From contig NZ_WPNZ01000002.1 in NCBI RefSeq assembly GCF_009755605.1, positions 234,184-298,183 of the forward strand: a stretch of 64,000 nucleotides of DNA, given 5' to 3'. This DNA is from Streptomyces typhae (GTDB lineage Bacteria; Actinomycetota; Actinomycetes; Streptomycetales; Streptomycetaceae). The notes beneath the pieces were generated by a model. That model saw only the letters and a list, made by a program, of their open reading frames with translations. It was not told where the DNA came from and made no database searches. The translations under genes were made by a program, and so were the position numbers. Positions within the stretch are counted from its first letter, which is position 1; each line of letters starts with the position of its first letter. Positions 7,689 to 16,495 of this stretch are shown here, piece by piece.

Positions 7689-8433
7689 GACCTCAGGGCT
7701 CGGCGACAACCTGTACATCGCCGGGTACAACGCCTCCGGCGACATCCAACAGCTCGGCCGGATCGGTGGCGGCCCGGCCCTGCTCAACTTCACCGGGATC
7801 GACAAGAGCGCGTACGAGCGCCGGGGCGGCCTGCGTGACGGCGCGGTCGAGATGACCACGTTCTTCAACACCGACTCGATCACTCCTGCGACGCACGAGA
7901 CGCTGTCGGCGCTGCCGCGTACGGATGTGATCCTGACGTACTGCCGCGGGACGACGCTCGGTGATCCGGCAGCGTCGCTGGTGGGCAAGCAGGTCAACTA
8001 CGACCCCACGCGGGCCGATGACGGGATGCTGACGTTCGGGGTGTCGGCGCAGGCCAACGGCTACGGCATCGAGTGGGGACGCCAGCTCACCGCAGGGGTC
8101 CGTACCGACACCGGGGCTGCAAACGGTGCCTCGATCGACACGGCGGCGTCAGCGGCATTCGGAGGCCAGGCCTACCTCCAGGTGTTCGGGTTCACGGGTA
8201 CAGACGCCACGGTGAAGATCCAGGACTCAGCGGACGACAGCAGCTTCACCGACGTCGCCTCCTTCGCCTTCACGCAGATCACTGCGGGACCGACGACCGA
8301 GCGGATCGCGCTCTCCAACACCGCGACAATCCGTCGGTACGTGCGCGCCGTCACGGTGACCACCGGCGGGTTCACCTCGCTCAGCTTCGCCGTCAACGTG
8401 ATCAAGAACGAGGTAGCGGGAGTGGTCTTCTGA
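7681..8433 (+). CDS. Major tail tube protein with extra C-terminal beta domain
   Basis: 250 residues from ATG 7681. Starts MAKTSGLGDNLYIAGYNASG, a pattern typical of siphovirus tube proteins, and contains a GIDKSAYERR segment that recurs as GVDKSANER in the protein at 8886-9293. The tube part is about residues 1-150. The remaining 100 residues form a separate beta-rich module (from about residue 155) that resembles surface-exposed Ig or carbohydrate-binding decorations on tail tubes. Polymerises around the tape measure to form the DNA channel. The stop TGA shares a base with the next ATG. Confidence 0.75.
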   Translation: MAKTSGLGDNLYIAGYNASGDIQQLGRIGGGPALLNFTGIDKSAYERRGGLRDGAVEMTTFFNTDSITPATHETLSALPRTDVILTYCRGTTLGDPAASLVGKQVNYDPTRADDGMLTFGVSAQANGYGIEWGRQLTAGVRTDTGAANGASIDTAASAAFGGQAYLQVFGFTGTDATVKIQDSADDSSFTDVASFAFTQITAGPTTERIALSNTATIRRYVRAVTVTTGGFTSLSFAVNVIKNEVAGVVF

Positions 8434-8879
8434 TGACCGTCGAACTGTTCCGGCCCGAGCCGCTCATGCCGCCGCAGGCCTACAAGACGTACGAGATGCG
8501 GGCGCCGCTCTCCTCCCACTTCCGGCCCGGGACGTGCGCGCAGGCGGAATGTCCGCACTTCCTCAACGGCTGGCGTGTGCACGTCGAAGCGCTCACGCCC
8601 GACCTGCTCCAGGCTGCGCGGACATCGGGCCGCCGGTACCGCGAGGAGCACGTCGCCGAGGGCCACACCTACCTGGTCTTCGAAGCGGGGCAGGCGTGCT
8701 TCCGCGCCTCGCAGCACCGCGTACGCGTCGATCGGCCGCCGCTGTACCTCGTCCGCGACGGCGACCACCGCGGGAATCCGCTCGGCACGAAGGCCCGGCT
8801 GCATCAGCGGCCGGAGCACTGGATCGAGGACTTCGCCACGCATCAGCAGGCGATCGCAGACGAACTCAACAAGGGGTGA
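8433..8879 (+). CDS. Phage tail-region protein, unknown function
   Basis: 148 residues from ATG 8433, overlapping the previous stop by one base. Contains a CAQAECPHFLNGW segment near residue 35 and a later Cys, together with many His and Arg. This suggests a small metal-stabilised fold but proves nothing. It lies between two tube-like genes. I do not recognise a family with known function. Confidence 0.6.
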   Translation: MTVELFRPEPLMPPQAYKTYEMRAPLSSHFRPGTCAQAECPHFLNGWRVHVEALTPDLLQAARTSGRRYREEHVAEGHTYLVFEAGQACFRASQHRVRVDRPPLYLVRDGDHRGNPLGTKARLHQRPEHWIEDFATHQQAIADELNKG

Positions 8880-8885
8880 TCACTC

Positions 8886-9293
8886 ATGGCGAAGTCCAGC
8901 GGGTTGGGCCAGACCACACTCTCGGTCGACGACGCGGGCGGTACCGCGCGCGACATCCGCAACGACATCACGAACTGGCAGATGGCCACGCCGCGCGGCG
9001 TGCAGGACACCACCGGCGTCGACAAGTCCGCGAATGAGCGACTGCTGCTCCTCGCCGACATGTCCGTGACGTACAACGGCGTGTTCAACCCGTCCAGCAA
9101 CCGGCAGCACGACGTGTTCAAGACGGTGCCGTCCACGAGCGTGGCGCGGACCTGCACGAACACCGTCAACGGGGTCACGCTCGCCGGTGAGCTGCTGTTC
9201 TCCGACTACCAGATCACCCGGGCCGACTCCGGCGAACTCACCTGGTCCGCGCCCGGCGCTCTCGCCGACGGCACTGTGCCGACTTGGGCCTGA
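8886..9293 (+). CDS. Second tail tube-like protein
   Basis: 135 residues from ATG 8886. The N-terminus MAKSSGLGQTTLSVDDAGG and the internal GVDKSANER clearly echo the larger tube protein at 7681-8433, so the two are probably paralogues. This one lacks the C-terminal beta module. It ends in strands with ITRADSGELTWSAPG. It may be the main tube subunit with the larger protein as a decorated minor subunit, or the reverse. It is directly followed by the tail chaperone gene, the usual position of the tube gene. Confidence 0.7.
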   Translation: MAKSSGLGQTTLSVDDAGGTARDIRNDITNWQMATPRGVQDTTGVDKSANERLLLLADMSVTYNGVFNPSSNRQHDVFKTVPSTSVARTCTNTVNGVTLAGELLFSDYQITRADSGELTWSAPGALADGTVPTWA

Positions 9294-9305
9294 GGGGAGA
9301 GCCAC

Positions 9306-9710
9306 ATGGGCTACAAGGCAAAGCGTAAGACGATCACCCTCCAGTTCGAGCCGGGCCACGACCTGTACGGCCTGGAGGTGCAACTGCGCGGGATGAACAT
9401 CGGCCAGTACCTGAAGTTCACCGGCTACGACGGCGGCGACGGCGAGACCGTAGCCGGGCTGATCGACCGGTTCGGGGAGCACCTCGTCACCTGGAACCTC
9501 GAAGACGAGGACGGCACGGCCATCCCGGCAACGCCCGGGGCTGTGCAGGAACAGGACCACGATCTGATCCTCGCGCTGGCCAACGCCTGGATGGATGCTC
9601 TGGCGGGGGTGCACGACGGTGACCCTTTGGCGGAGAGCTCGCCCTCTGGCGAGCCGTCCCTGGTGGAGTCCGTCCCGATGGAAGCACTGTCACCGAGCCT
9701 CGCGAGCTGA
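9306..9710 (+). CDS. Tail assembly chaperone, short (G-like) form
   Basis: 134 residues from ATG 9306. Begins with basic beta strands (KRKTITLQFEPGHDL), then helices, matching G-type tail chaperones that load onto the tape measure while the tube polymerises. Read in frame it ends at TGA 9708-9710. A CCCTTTG slippery heptamer at codons GAC CCT TTG allows a -1 shift that continues for 76 more codons (see next entries), giving the longer GT-like product of about 184 residues. Confidence 0.75.
   Translation: MGYKAKRKTITLQFEPGHDLYGLEVQLRGMNIGQYLKFTGYDGGDGETVAGLIDRFGEHLVTWNLEDEDGTAIPATPGAVQEQDHDLILALANAWMDALAGVHDGDPLAESSPSGEPSLVESVPMEALSPSLAS
9623..9629 (+). other. Programmed -1 frameshift site CCCTTTG
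   Basis: The heptamer C CCT TTG fits X XXY YYZ exactly in the frame of the G-like gene. After the shift the -1 frame stays open from 9629 to 9856 and encodes a plausible helical protein. This is the expected place for the conserved siphovirus chaperone frameshift. Confidence 0.7.
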
Positions 9711-9859
9711 AGCACGCGCGCTGGGTCCTGGACCTGTGCACCCGCTTCAGGTGCCTGCCCAGCCAGCTGTACGAGGAGGACTCCGACCTCTTGCGCCTGC
9801 TGGCGCTCGAAGAACTCGGAGGGCGCGACGAGCGTGGAGGGGAGGTAGACGATGTCTGA
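9629..9859 (+). CDS. Tail assembly chaperone T-like extension (-1 frame)
   Basis: 76 codons in the -1 frame downstream of the slippery site, ending at TGA 9857-9859. The product contains ELKHARWVLDLCTRFRCLP followed by acidic helix, and has no start codon or ribosome site of its own at the beginning. It is therefore expected only as the C-terminal part of the frameshifted G-T fusion. The T part normally binds tube subunits. Its end overlaps the tape measure start by 8 bases. Confidence 0.7.
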   Translation, partial: GGELALWRAVPGGVRPDGSTVTEPRELKHARWVLDLCTRFRCLPSQLYEEDSDLLRLLALEELGGRDERGGEVDDV

Positions 9860-12800
9860 CGACGTCACGATCACCGTGCGGGTCAACAACCAGACCGCGG
9901 CCGGGTTCCGGGACATCCACGGGCAGATCCGCACGCTGGACGGCCGGTTCGCGACAGCGGCGGGCGGAATCCGCAGGTCTTCGTCGGGCATCTCCCAGGC
10001 GCTGGTCGATGTGAAGGCGTCGATGCTGTCGCTGGCGCCGGCCGCGGTACCGGTGGCGGCGGCGATGGCGCCAGTCGCCGCGAAGACCGGCGCCGCAGGG
10101 CTGGCGCTGGTCGCGTTCGGGGCGGCGTTGAAGCCGCAGATCTCCAACCTCCAGGACGTCTCCGCGGCGCAGGACAAGTACAACGACGCGGTCACCCAGT
10201 ACGGGCGGCAGTCCAAGCAGGCGATGGAGGCGCAGCAGGCTGTCGCGCAGACGCTGCGGACGATGCCGAAGGAGACGCAGCGCGCAGCGGTCGGCTACCA
10301 GCTGCTGCGGGAGGAGACGAAGGCATGGTCGGACGACATGGCCCGGTTCACGATGGCGCCGGTCGAGAAGAGCTTCGCGGTCATGGGCCAGGTCGTGCCG
10401 AAGCTGACGCCGATGGTGCGTGGGGCGTCGACGGAGTTGGACCGGCTGATGTCGGTCGCGGGCGGCGCGGTGAACACCTCGGCGTTCGACGCGCTGATGG
10501 ACAAAGTCTCGGCCTTCGCGAACTCCTCGTTGCGGGAGGCCACCGACGACGCGATCCACTTCGCCCGTGTCCTGTCGGAAGGGGGCGGCGGTGAGGGGGC
10601 TGTCGGGCAGTTCTTCGCGTACGCGCGCGAGAACGGCCCTGCGGTGCGGGAGCTGTTGTCGAGCGTGGCGCAGGCGGCCGGGAATCTCGCTGCGGGCGCG
10701 GCGGAGGCGGGGCCGGGGCTGCTGGCGGTAGTGAACGCGCTGGCGCAGTTGGTGGCGGCGGTGCCGCCTGAGGTGATCGGCACGCTGATGCAGGTGTACG
10801 CGGCGTTCAAGTTGATCACGCTGGCGGGTGCGGGCATCGCGGCTACGAGTGCGGCTGCTGGTGGGCTGGCGACGCGGGTGACGGCGCTGGGGACAGCGTC
10901 GGCCGCTGCGGGCGGCGGGTTGGCGGGGCTGCGGGCGGCGTTCATGGCGCTGGGGGCGACGGCGAAGGCGTCGGTCGTGGTGGCGGGTATCGCGGCGGTC
11001 GCCGTGGCGGTGCACAAGTTGTCGAGTATGGGGCGCGAGGCGCCGCCGAACGTCGAGCGGCTGACCACGAGCTTGGGCAGGCTGGGACAGTCCGGGAAGA
11101 TCGGCGGCGAGGCGGCCCGCGTCTTCGGGGACGACCTCGGCGGGCTGTACGACAAGATCCGGTCGGTGTCGGACCCGGCGACGGTCGACAAGGTTCAGCA
11201 GGGCCTCGTCAAGATCTTCTCGCTGGGCATGGCGGACTCGACGCCGGTCAAGGAGGCCAAGCAGAATCTCGCCGCGATCGATGACGCCCTCGCCGGGCTC
11301 GTGAAGGGCGGCAAAGCCGAACAGGCGGCGCAGGCCTTCGAGGCGTTGAAGCGGGCCTACCGCAAGGGCGGCGGGGATGTCGGGGACCTCAAGGACAAGC
11401 TCGACGGGTACAAGAGCGCCCTCGCGGATCAGCGGTTCGAGCAGGAGCTCGCCGCGCAGTCGATGGGTCTGTTCGGGGCGCAAGCACAGAAGGCGCAGGC
11501 CTCGCTGGATGCGCAGAAGCGCTCCGCTGATGGGCTACGGCAGTCCTTGCAGGCCCTGAACGACGCGCAGCGCCAGGGCCTGGGCGGGATGATCGGCTTC
11601 GAGGCAGCGATCGACGCGGCCGCCAAGGCGGCGCAGTCCAACGCCGGGGCGCTGTCGATGTCGGGCGGGAAGCTCAATCTCAACAGCGAGAAGGCCCGGG
11701 ACGCGGCGTCGGCGCTGAACGACTTGGCCGCGAAGACGGATGAGGCTGCGGCGCAGGCGCGGCAGTCGGGGGCGTCGTGGGAGACGGTCAACGGGATCTA
11801 CGCCCGGGGCCGCGGGGAGTTCCTCAAGCAGGCGCAGGCGATGGGCTTGACCGCCGCGCAGGCGCGGCAGTTGGCCGGGCAGATCATGAAGATCCCCAGC
11901 AAGAAGTCGACGCGGCTGGAGATGCGTACCGAGGACGCGGTGACGGGACTGAACTCCGTGATCGCGGCGATGAAACGGACCCCGAAGGCCAAGAGCGTCA
12001 CCGTCAAGGCACTGACCAAGGACGCAGTCGCGCTGTTGCAGTCCTTGGGCTTGAAGGTCCGGCGGATGCCCGATGGCTCGTTCCGGGTCACGGCGAAGAC
12101 AGGCGCAGCGCATTCCAGCATCGGAGCGGTCCGGCGGGCGCGGGACGGGCTGAAGAACAAGACGATCTCCATCGGTGCCAACACGGGAGCGTTCAGGGCT
12201 GCGGTCAGCGGGCTGGTTGGCCGGGTGCTGGGTACCTCCTTCATCAACGTGGTGTACCGCAAGAACCCGGCGGTGGGGGCCGCGCTCCTGGGTGGCATGC
12301 GTGCGTTCGGTGCCTCCGGCGGTCTGGCCAGTACCTTGCCGCAGAAGCGGTTCGCCAGCGGGGGCGCGGTACAGGCGTTCCCCAACGGGGGGCCGATCCA
12401 GGGCCCTGGTACCTCGACGTCGGACAGCATTCTGGGCATGTTCCCGTCGGGGGCGACGGCGCGGGTGTCCGACAGCGAGTACGTCGTGCAGGCGCGAGCC
12501 GTGAAGAAGTACGGCGTCCGCTTCCTTGATGCCCTGAACGACGGTCGGCTGCTGATCCCCGGGCTGAAGAAGGGGGGCCTGACGAAGGCGCAGCGGGCGG
12601 AGCGGGCCCGCGAGGCTGCGCGGGTGCAGCGGGAGGCGCGGAACACGCTGTGGGATCAGTTCGGGATCTCCCATTTCGGGCGGAAGGCGGGGTATCAGCG
12701 GGATCCGTTCGAGAAGGCATTGGGGGCGCCGTCTGATCTGGGGTCTCTGGTCTCCTCGCTGAATCAGGCGCGCGGCAACATCAAGCGCGCGACCAGCGGG

Positions 12801-13709
12801 GGCACCGAGCGGCGTCTGCTGCGCGCGCTGGACTCGACGGGCAAGAGCCTGATCAGGAACGAGAAGTCCCTCAGCAAGGTCAACACGGCCCTGGACAAGG
12901 CCAAGGACAAGCTCGGCGACCTGCGGAGCAGCGCCTCGCAGCTCCAGGAGTCGGTGCGGTCGAACGTCCTGTCGGCGGCGAGCATCCTCCGTGGGCAGGG
13001 TGAGGGCAAGCCGGTCACCGTGCGGTCCGTCATGAGCGGTCTCATCGACTCGCGGGACAAGGCGACCGCGTTCTCGGGGGCCCTGTCGACGCTGAAGAAG
13101 CGCGGGCTCGACAAGGGGCTGCTCCGGCAGATCGCGGAGGCGGGCATCGACGGCGGCGGGCTGGAGACGGCGGGCGCGCTGATGCGGGCGTCGAGCTCCG
13201 AGATCAAGTCGATGAACTCGTTGCAGGCTCAGATCGCGAAGTCCGCGCTGAGCTCCGGAAAGACGGCTGCGGACGCCTTCTACGGGGCGGCGATCAAGGC
13301 GCAGGAGAAGCTGGTCAAGGGCCTCCAGAAGAGCCAGGACAAGCTGGAGAAGGCCATGGCCAAGCTGGCCAGGGCGCTGGAGAAGACGATCGCGCGCGGC
13401 CTCCGCGGCCGGAAGGCGGCCGGCGGCATCATCGGCGCTGCGGCGTCGGGTGGTATCCGCAGCGGCCTGACGTGGGTGGGTGAACACGAGCCCGAGCTCC
13501 TGGATCTGCCGGTCGGCTCGCGGGTGCGGTCCGGCCCGGACTCCAGGCGGCTGGCTGCCGCCGCGTCGGGCGGGCCTCGGGAGCCGATCGTTCTGGAGCT
13601 TCGGTCGAGTGGCAGTGACGTCGACGAGTTCCTGTTGAAGATCCTGCGCCGCGCCATCAAGACGCGCGGCCGTGACGTCCAGCTCGTCCTTGCGGGGCGA
13701 CCGGCATGA
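9852..13709 (+). CDS. Tape measure protein
   Basis: 1285 residues from ATG 9852, with GGAGGGGAGG upstream. The largest gene of the module, with long Ala/Gly/Lys-rich helical segments and several hydrophobic stretches (about residues 55-100 and 290-390) that may insert into the host membrane. Later parts have alternating charged coiled-coil regions (about residues 980-1045 and 1140-1190). The C-terminus contains GGIRSGLTWVGEHEPELLDLP, a common ending of tape measures. At about 3-4.5 bases of tail gene per angstrom of rise this suggests a tail near 190 nm, which is only an estimate from length. Its end nearly abuts the next gene. Confidence 0.9.
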   Translation: MSDDVTITVRVNNQTAAGFRDIHGQIRTLDGRFATAAGGIRRSSSGISQALVDVKASMLSLAPAAVPVAAAMAPVAAKTGAAGLALVAFGAALKPQISNLQDVSAAQDKYNDAVTQYGRQSKQAMEAQQAVAQTLRTMPKETQRAAVGYQLLREETKAWSDDMARFTMAPVEKSFAVMGQVVPKLTPMVRGASTELDRLMSVAGGAVNTSAFDALMDKVSAFANSSLREATDDAIHFARVLSEGGGGEGAVGQFFAYARENGPAVRELLSSVAQAAGNLAAGAAEAGPGLLAVVNALAQLVAAVPPEVIGTLMQVYAAFKLITLAGAGIAATSAAAGGLATRVTALGTASAAAGGGLAGLRAAFMALGATAKASVVVAGIAAVAVAVHKLSSMGREAPPNVERLTTSLGRLGQSGKIGGEAARVFGDDLGGLYDKIRSVSDPATVDKVQQGLVKIFSLGMADSTPVKEAKQNLAAIDDALAGLVKGGKAEQAAQAFEALKRAYRKGGGDVGDLKDKLDGYKSALADQRFEQELAAQSMGLFGAQAQKAQASLDAQKRSADGLRQSLQALNDAQRQGLGGMIGFEAAIDAAAKAAQSNAGALSMSGGKLNLNSEKARDAASALNDLAAKTDEAAAQARQSGASWETVNGIYARGRGEFLKQAQAMGLTAAQARQLAGQIMKIPSKKSTRLEMRTEDAVTGLNSVIAAMKRTPKAKSVTVKALTKDAVALLQSLGLKVRRMPDGSFRVTAKTGAAHSSIGAVRRARDGLKNKTISIGANTGAFRAAVSGLVGRVLGTSFINVVYRKNPAVGAALLGGMRAFGASGGLASTLPQKRFASGGAVQAFPNGGPIQGPGTSTSDSILGMFPSGATARVSDSEYVVQARAVKKYGVRFLDALNDGRLLIPGLKKGGLTKAQRAERAREAARVQREARNTLWDQFGISHFGRKAGYQRDPFEKALGAPSDLGSLVSSLNQARGNIKRATSGGTERRLLRALDSTGKSLIRNEKSLSKVNTALDKAKDKLGDLRSSASQLQESVRSNVLSAASILRGQGEGKPVTVRSVMSGLIDSRDKATAFSGALSTLKKRGLDKGLLRQIAEAGIDGGGLETAGALMRASSSEIKSMNSLQAQIAKSALSSGKTAADAFYGAAIKAQEKLVKGLQKSQDKLEKAMAKLARALEKTIARGLRGRKAAGGIIGAAASGGIRSGLTWVGEHEPELLDLPVGSRVRSGPDSRRLAAAASGGPREPIVLELRSSGSDVDEFLLKILRRAIKTRGRDVQLVLAGRPA

Positions 13710-13713
13710 GGAA

Positions 13714-14229
13714 GTGATCCAGATTCACAGGTACCGCACATGGAACGGGCCAGCCCCCACCAGCGCCGCGCAGGCGTCGGTGACGACGGGCACGTCGATC
13801 AAGACGATGCTCCAACTCGCCACCCCCAGCACGCGTCAGATCCAGTTGATCTCGTGGGGGTTCACCGTCGACGATCCCCCCGGCGCCGACGGGGTCGTCG
13901 AGCTGCTCCAGGTGGACGTCGCGGCGACGGTCACGGCGCACGTGGCGTCGGGTGTGCAGCCGCTGGACCCGAACGCACCGGCCAGCCTCATGTCGCTGGG
14001 CACGAGCGCGACGGGCTACACGGCGACCGCCGAGGGCACCGTCACGGCGTCCAGGGTTTTCGATGTGGTGGCGCTGAGCTCGGCGACGGGCGAGTCGCCG
14101 CTGACGTACACGTACCAGTGGATGCCGGACGAGCGGCCCATCGTCGCCGTCTCGAAGTTCCTGCGGGTGCGGGCGACCACGGCGACGACCGCGGTCGATC
14201 TCCGCTGCTGGGTCTGCTGGGACGAGTAG
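13714..14229 (+). CDS. Distal tail-region protein, unknown function
   Basis: 171 residues if started at GTG 13714; an upstream in-frame GTG at 13672 would overlap the tape measure gene and give 185 residues. Beta-rich, with many Thr, Val and Ala. Contains IQLISWGFTVDDPPGADG, where the start of a jelly-roll-like module might lie. It lies between the tape measure and the large distal tail gene, where Dit-type proteins are expected, but it is shorter than usual Dit proteins. The role is positional. Confidence 0.6.
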   Translation: MIQIHRYRTWNGPAPTSAAQASVTTGTSIKTMLQLATPSTRQIQLISWGFTVDDPPGADGVVELLQVDVAATVTAHVASGVQPLDPNAPASLMSLGTSATGYTATAEGTVTASRVFDVVALSSATGESPLTYTYQWMPDERPIVAVSKFLRVRATTATTAVDLRCWVCWDE

Positions 14230-14232
14230 CCG

Positions 14233-16494
14233 ATGCCCGGAGGTCTCGCAGCGCGGGTGATGGGCTGGCAGCGGCGGATGGGCGCCGCGGCCGGTCCCCT
14301 CGGCGCGTCCGGAGAGGCGTCGACCGGGGCGCCGGTGACGGTGGAGCTGTGGATCAGCGGCGCGTGGGTGGACATCACCTCGTACACGATGGTCCGTGAC
14401 GACAGCGGCTCGATCCGGATCACGCGGGGGATGCGGGACGAGGGCTCGCAGACGGAGCACGCCACGGCGCAGCTCCAGCTGAAGAACACGGACGGGCGCT
14501 TCTCGCCCCGGAATCCGTCCGGCCCGTACTTCGGGCTGATCGGCCGTAACACGCCGATGCGGATCTCGGTTCCGGACGGGATGGGCGGCAAGTCGTACCG
14601 GCTGTGGGGCGAGGTCTCCGACTGGGCGCAGGGCTGGGACACCAGCGGCAACGATGTGTGGACCGACGTCGAGGTGAGCGGCATTATCCGGCGTCTCGCG
14701 CAGGGTCCGGCGCCGGAGCGGTCAGTGATCTACCAGGCGATCACGGATCCTCTGCTGCCGCAGGTGGTGGCGTACTGGCCGTGCGAGGATCCGGCCGAGT
14801 CCACCCAGCTGGCGTCGGCGCTCGTATCGGGGTCGCCGATGCGCTGGTCGGGGACGCTGGCCCTGGCCGCGTACGACGGGATCAAGGCCAGCGACCCCCT
14901 GCCGGACTTGTCGCTGGCCACGCTGTCGGGTGGCGTCGCGCGGTACGACGATCCGACTGCGACCCAGGTCCGCTTCCTTGCCTCGATTCCTGCTGACGGG
15001 CTGTCCAACGGGAAAGTGCTCTGCGCGATCGACCAGTTCGACTACAGTCCCGGCTCCGCGCAGTTCTGGGAGCTGTACTACACGACGGACACCAAGAGCC
15101 TCACCCTGTCTCAGCACGACTCGGTCGGCTCTGAGCTGGGCGTCGCGTTGCCGCACACGGTGGACGTCCGTGGGCGTCAGCTCTACGTCTCGATCGAGTT
15201 CTCCGAGAACGGCACGAGCCTGACCCGGGCGGTCCGGCTGACGGACGTGAACAGCGGTGTGACGTACAGCGCGACCGACACCGCCTTCCTGACGCAGGTC
15301 AGCCGGGTGACCCGCATCCAGTTCGGTCCGGCGAGCCGGTCGGTGGTGGGGCTGGGGGGCACGCAGTACCTGCCCGGGGTGGCGATCGGGCACGTGACGG
15401 TGGAGACCGCGGTCACGGCCACGAACGCGCTCGGCGTGCGCCTCAACCCGATCGGCGAGCGCGCCGGCCTCAGGGTGCTGCGGCTGTGCGGGGAGGAGGC
15501 GATCCCGGTCGACTGGATCGGCGACCTCGACGACACGGTGGCGATGGGCGCGCAGGGCCGGTCGAATCCGTTGACGCTGGTCCGGGAGTGCGTTGAGGCG
15601 GACGGCGGGATGCTCTACGAGAGCACTGCGGTGCTCGGGCTGGGGTATCGGACGCGGGGGTCGCTGTATGGCCAGGACCCGGCGCTGGTGCTGGACTACG
15701 CGGCCTACAACCTGGCTGCGGTACCTGTGCCGGTGGAGGATGACCAGCGGGTCCAGAACAAGGTCACGATCACGGTCAACGGCATGAGTGCCACGTACGA
15801 GGAGACCGAGGGCGCCCTATCGACGGCGCTGCCACCGGCGGGTGTGGGTGCGTACGGCACGGACGTCACACTGAATCTGAGCAGCACGGACACGGTCGTG
15901 CTGCGGGATCAGGCGGCGTGGCGGGTGCACCTCGGCACGGTGGACGAGGCCCGGCACCCGCAGATCAGCGTGAACCTCGCGCACCCCTCGTTCGTCGCGA
16001 ACCCGGCGCTACGGCAGGCCGCGCTCGCGCTGCGGCAGGGCGACCGCGTGCAGATCCAGAACCCGCCCGCATGGCTGCCGCCGCAGGCCATCGACCAGCT
16101 CATCCTCGGCGTCGAGGAGACCATCTCGCACTTCCAGCACCGGCTCGTGTTCACCTGCGCCCCAGCGTCCCCGTACACGGTGGGTGTCCTCGACTCGCCG
16201 GACGCCCGGCTCGACACGCCGGGCTCCGAGCTGACTGCTGCGGTGTCCTCTTCGGCGACGGCTCTGACGGTGGCGCCGTCGGCGGGCGAGTCGACGCTGT
16301 GGACGACGGACCCGGCGGAGGCGCCGTGGGACATCCGGGTGGGCGGCGAGGTCATGACGGTCACGGAGGTCCAGTTCGTCGTGCAGGACGGCTTCGACCG
16401 GACGCAGACCAGCGGGTGGGGGACGGCTGAGTCCGGCCAGACGTGGACCACCACGGGCGGGTCGGCGTCGGACTACTACGTGGAGGGCGTCTGA
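14233..16494 (+). CDS. Large distal/minor tail protein (baseplate hub region)
   Basis: 753 residues from ATG 14233. The N-terminal region contains ITRGMRDEGSQTEHATAQLQ and NTDGRFSPRNPSGPYFG, sequences characteristic of large actinophage minor tail proteins. A middle part (about residues 150-400) is beta-rich and LamG-like. The last 36 or so residues, FDRTQTSGWGTAESGQTW and following, look like the first strands of a carbohydrate-binding domain that stops abruptly at TGA 16492-16494. The remaining strands appear to resume within the next gene after an inserted enzyme. Probably part of the tail tip that contacts the cell surface. Confidence 0.8.
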   Translation: MPGGLAARVMGWQRRMGAAAGPLGASGEASTGAPVTVELWISGAWVDITSYTMVRDDSGSIRITRGMRDEGSQTEHATAQLQLKNTDGRFSPRNPSGPYFGLIGRNTPMRISVPDGMGGKSYRLWGEVSDWAQGWDTSGNDVWTDVEVSGIIRRLAQGPAPERSVIYQAITDPLLPQVVAYWPCEDPAESTQLASALVSGSPMRWSGTLALAAYDGIKASDPLPDLSLATLSGGVARYDDPTATQVRFLASIPADGLSNGKVLCAIDQFDYSPGSAQFWELYYTTDTKSLTLSQHDSVGSELGVALPHTVDVRGRQLYVSIEFSENGTSLTRAVRLTDVNSGVTYSATDTAFLTQVSRVTRIQFGPASRSVVGLGGTQYLPGVAIGHVTVETAVTATNALGVRLNPIGERAGLRVLRLCGEEAIPVDWIGDLDDTVAMGAQGRSNPLTLVRECVEADGGMLYESTAVLGLGYRTRGSLYGQDPALVLDYAAYNLAAVPVPVEDDQRVQNKVTITVNGMSATYEETEGALSTALPPAGVGAYGTDVTLNLSSTDTVVLRDQAAWRVHLGTVDEARHPQISVNLAHPSFVANPALRQAALALRQGDRVQIQNPPAWLPPQAIDQLILGVEETISHFQHRLVFTCAPASPYTVGVLDSPDARLDTPGSELTAAVSSSATALTVAPSAGESTLWTTDPAEAPWDIRVGGEVMTVTEVQFVVQDGFDRTQTSGWGTAESGQTWTTTGGSASDYYVEGV

Positions 16495-16495
16495 C

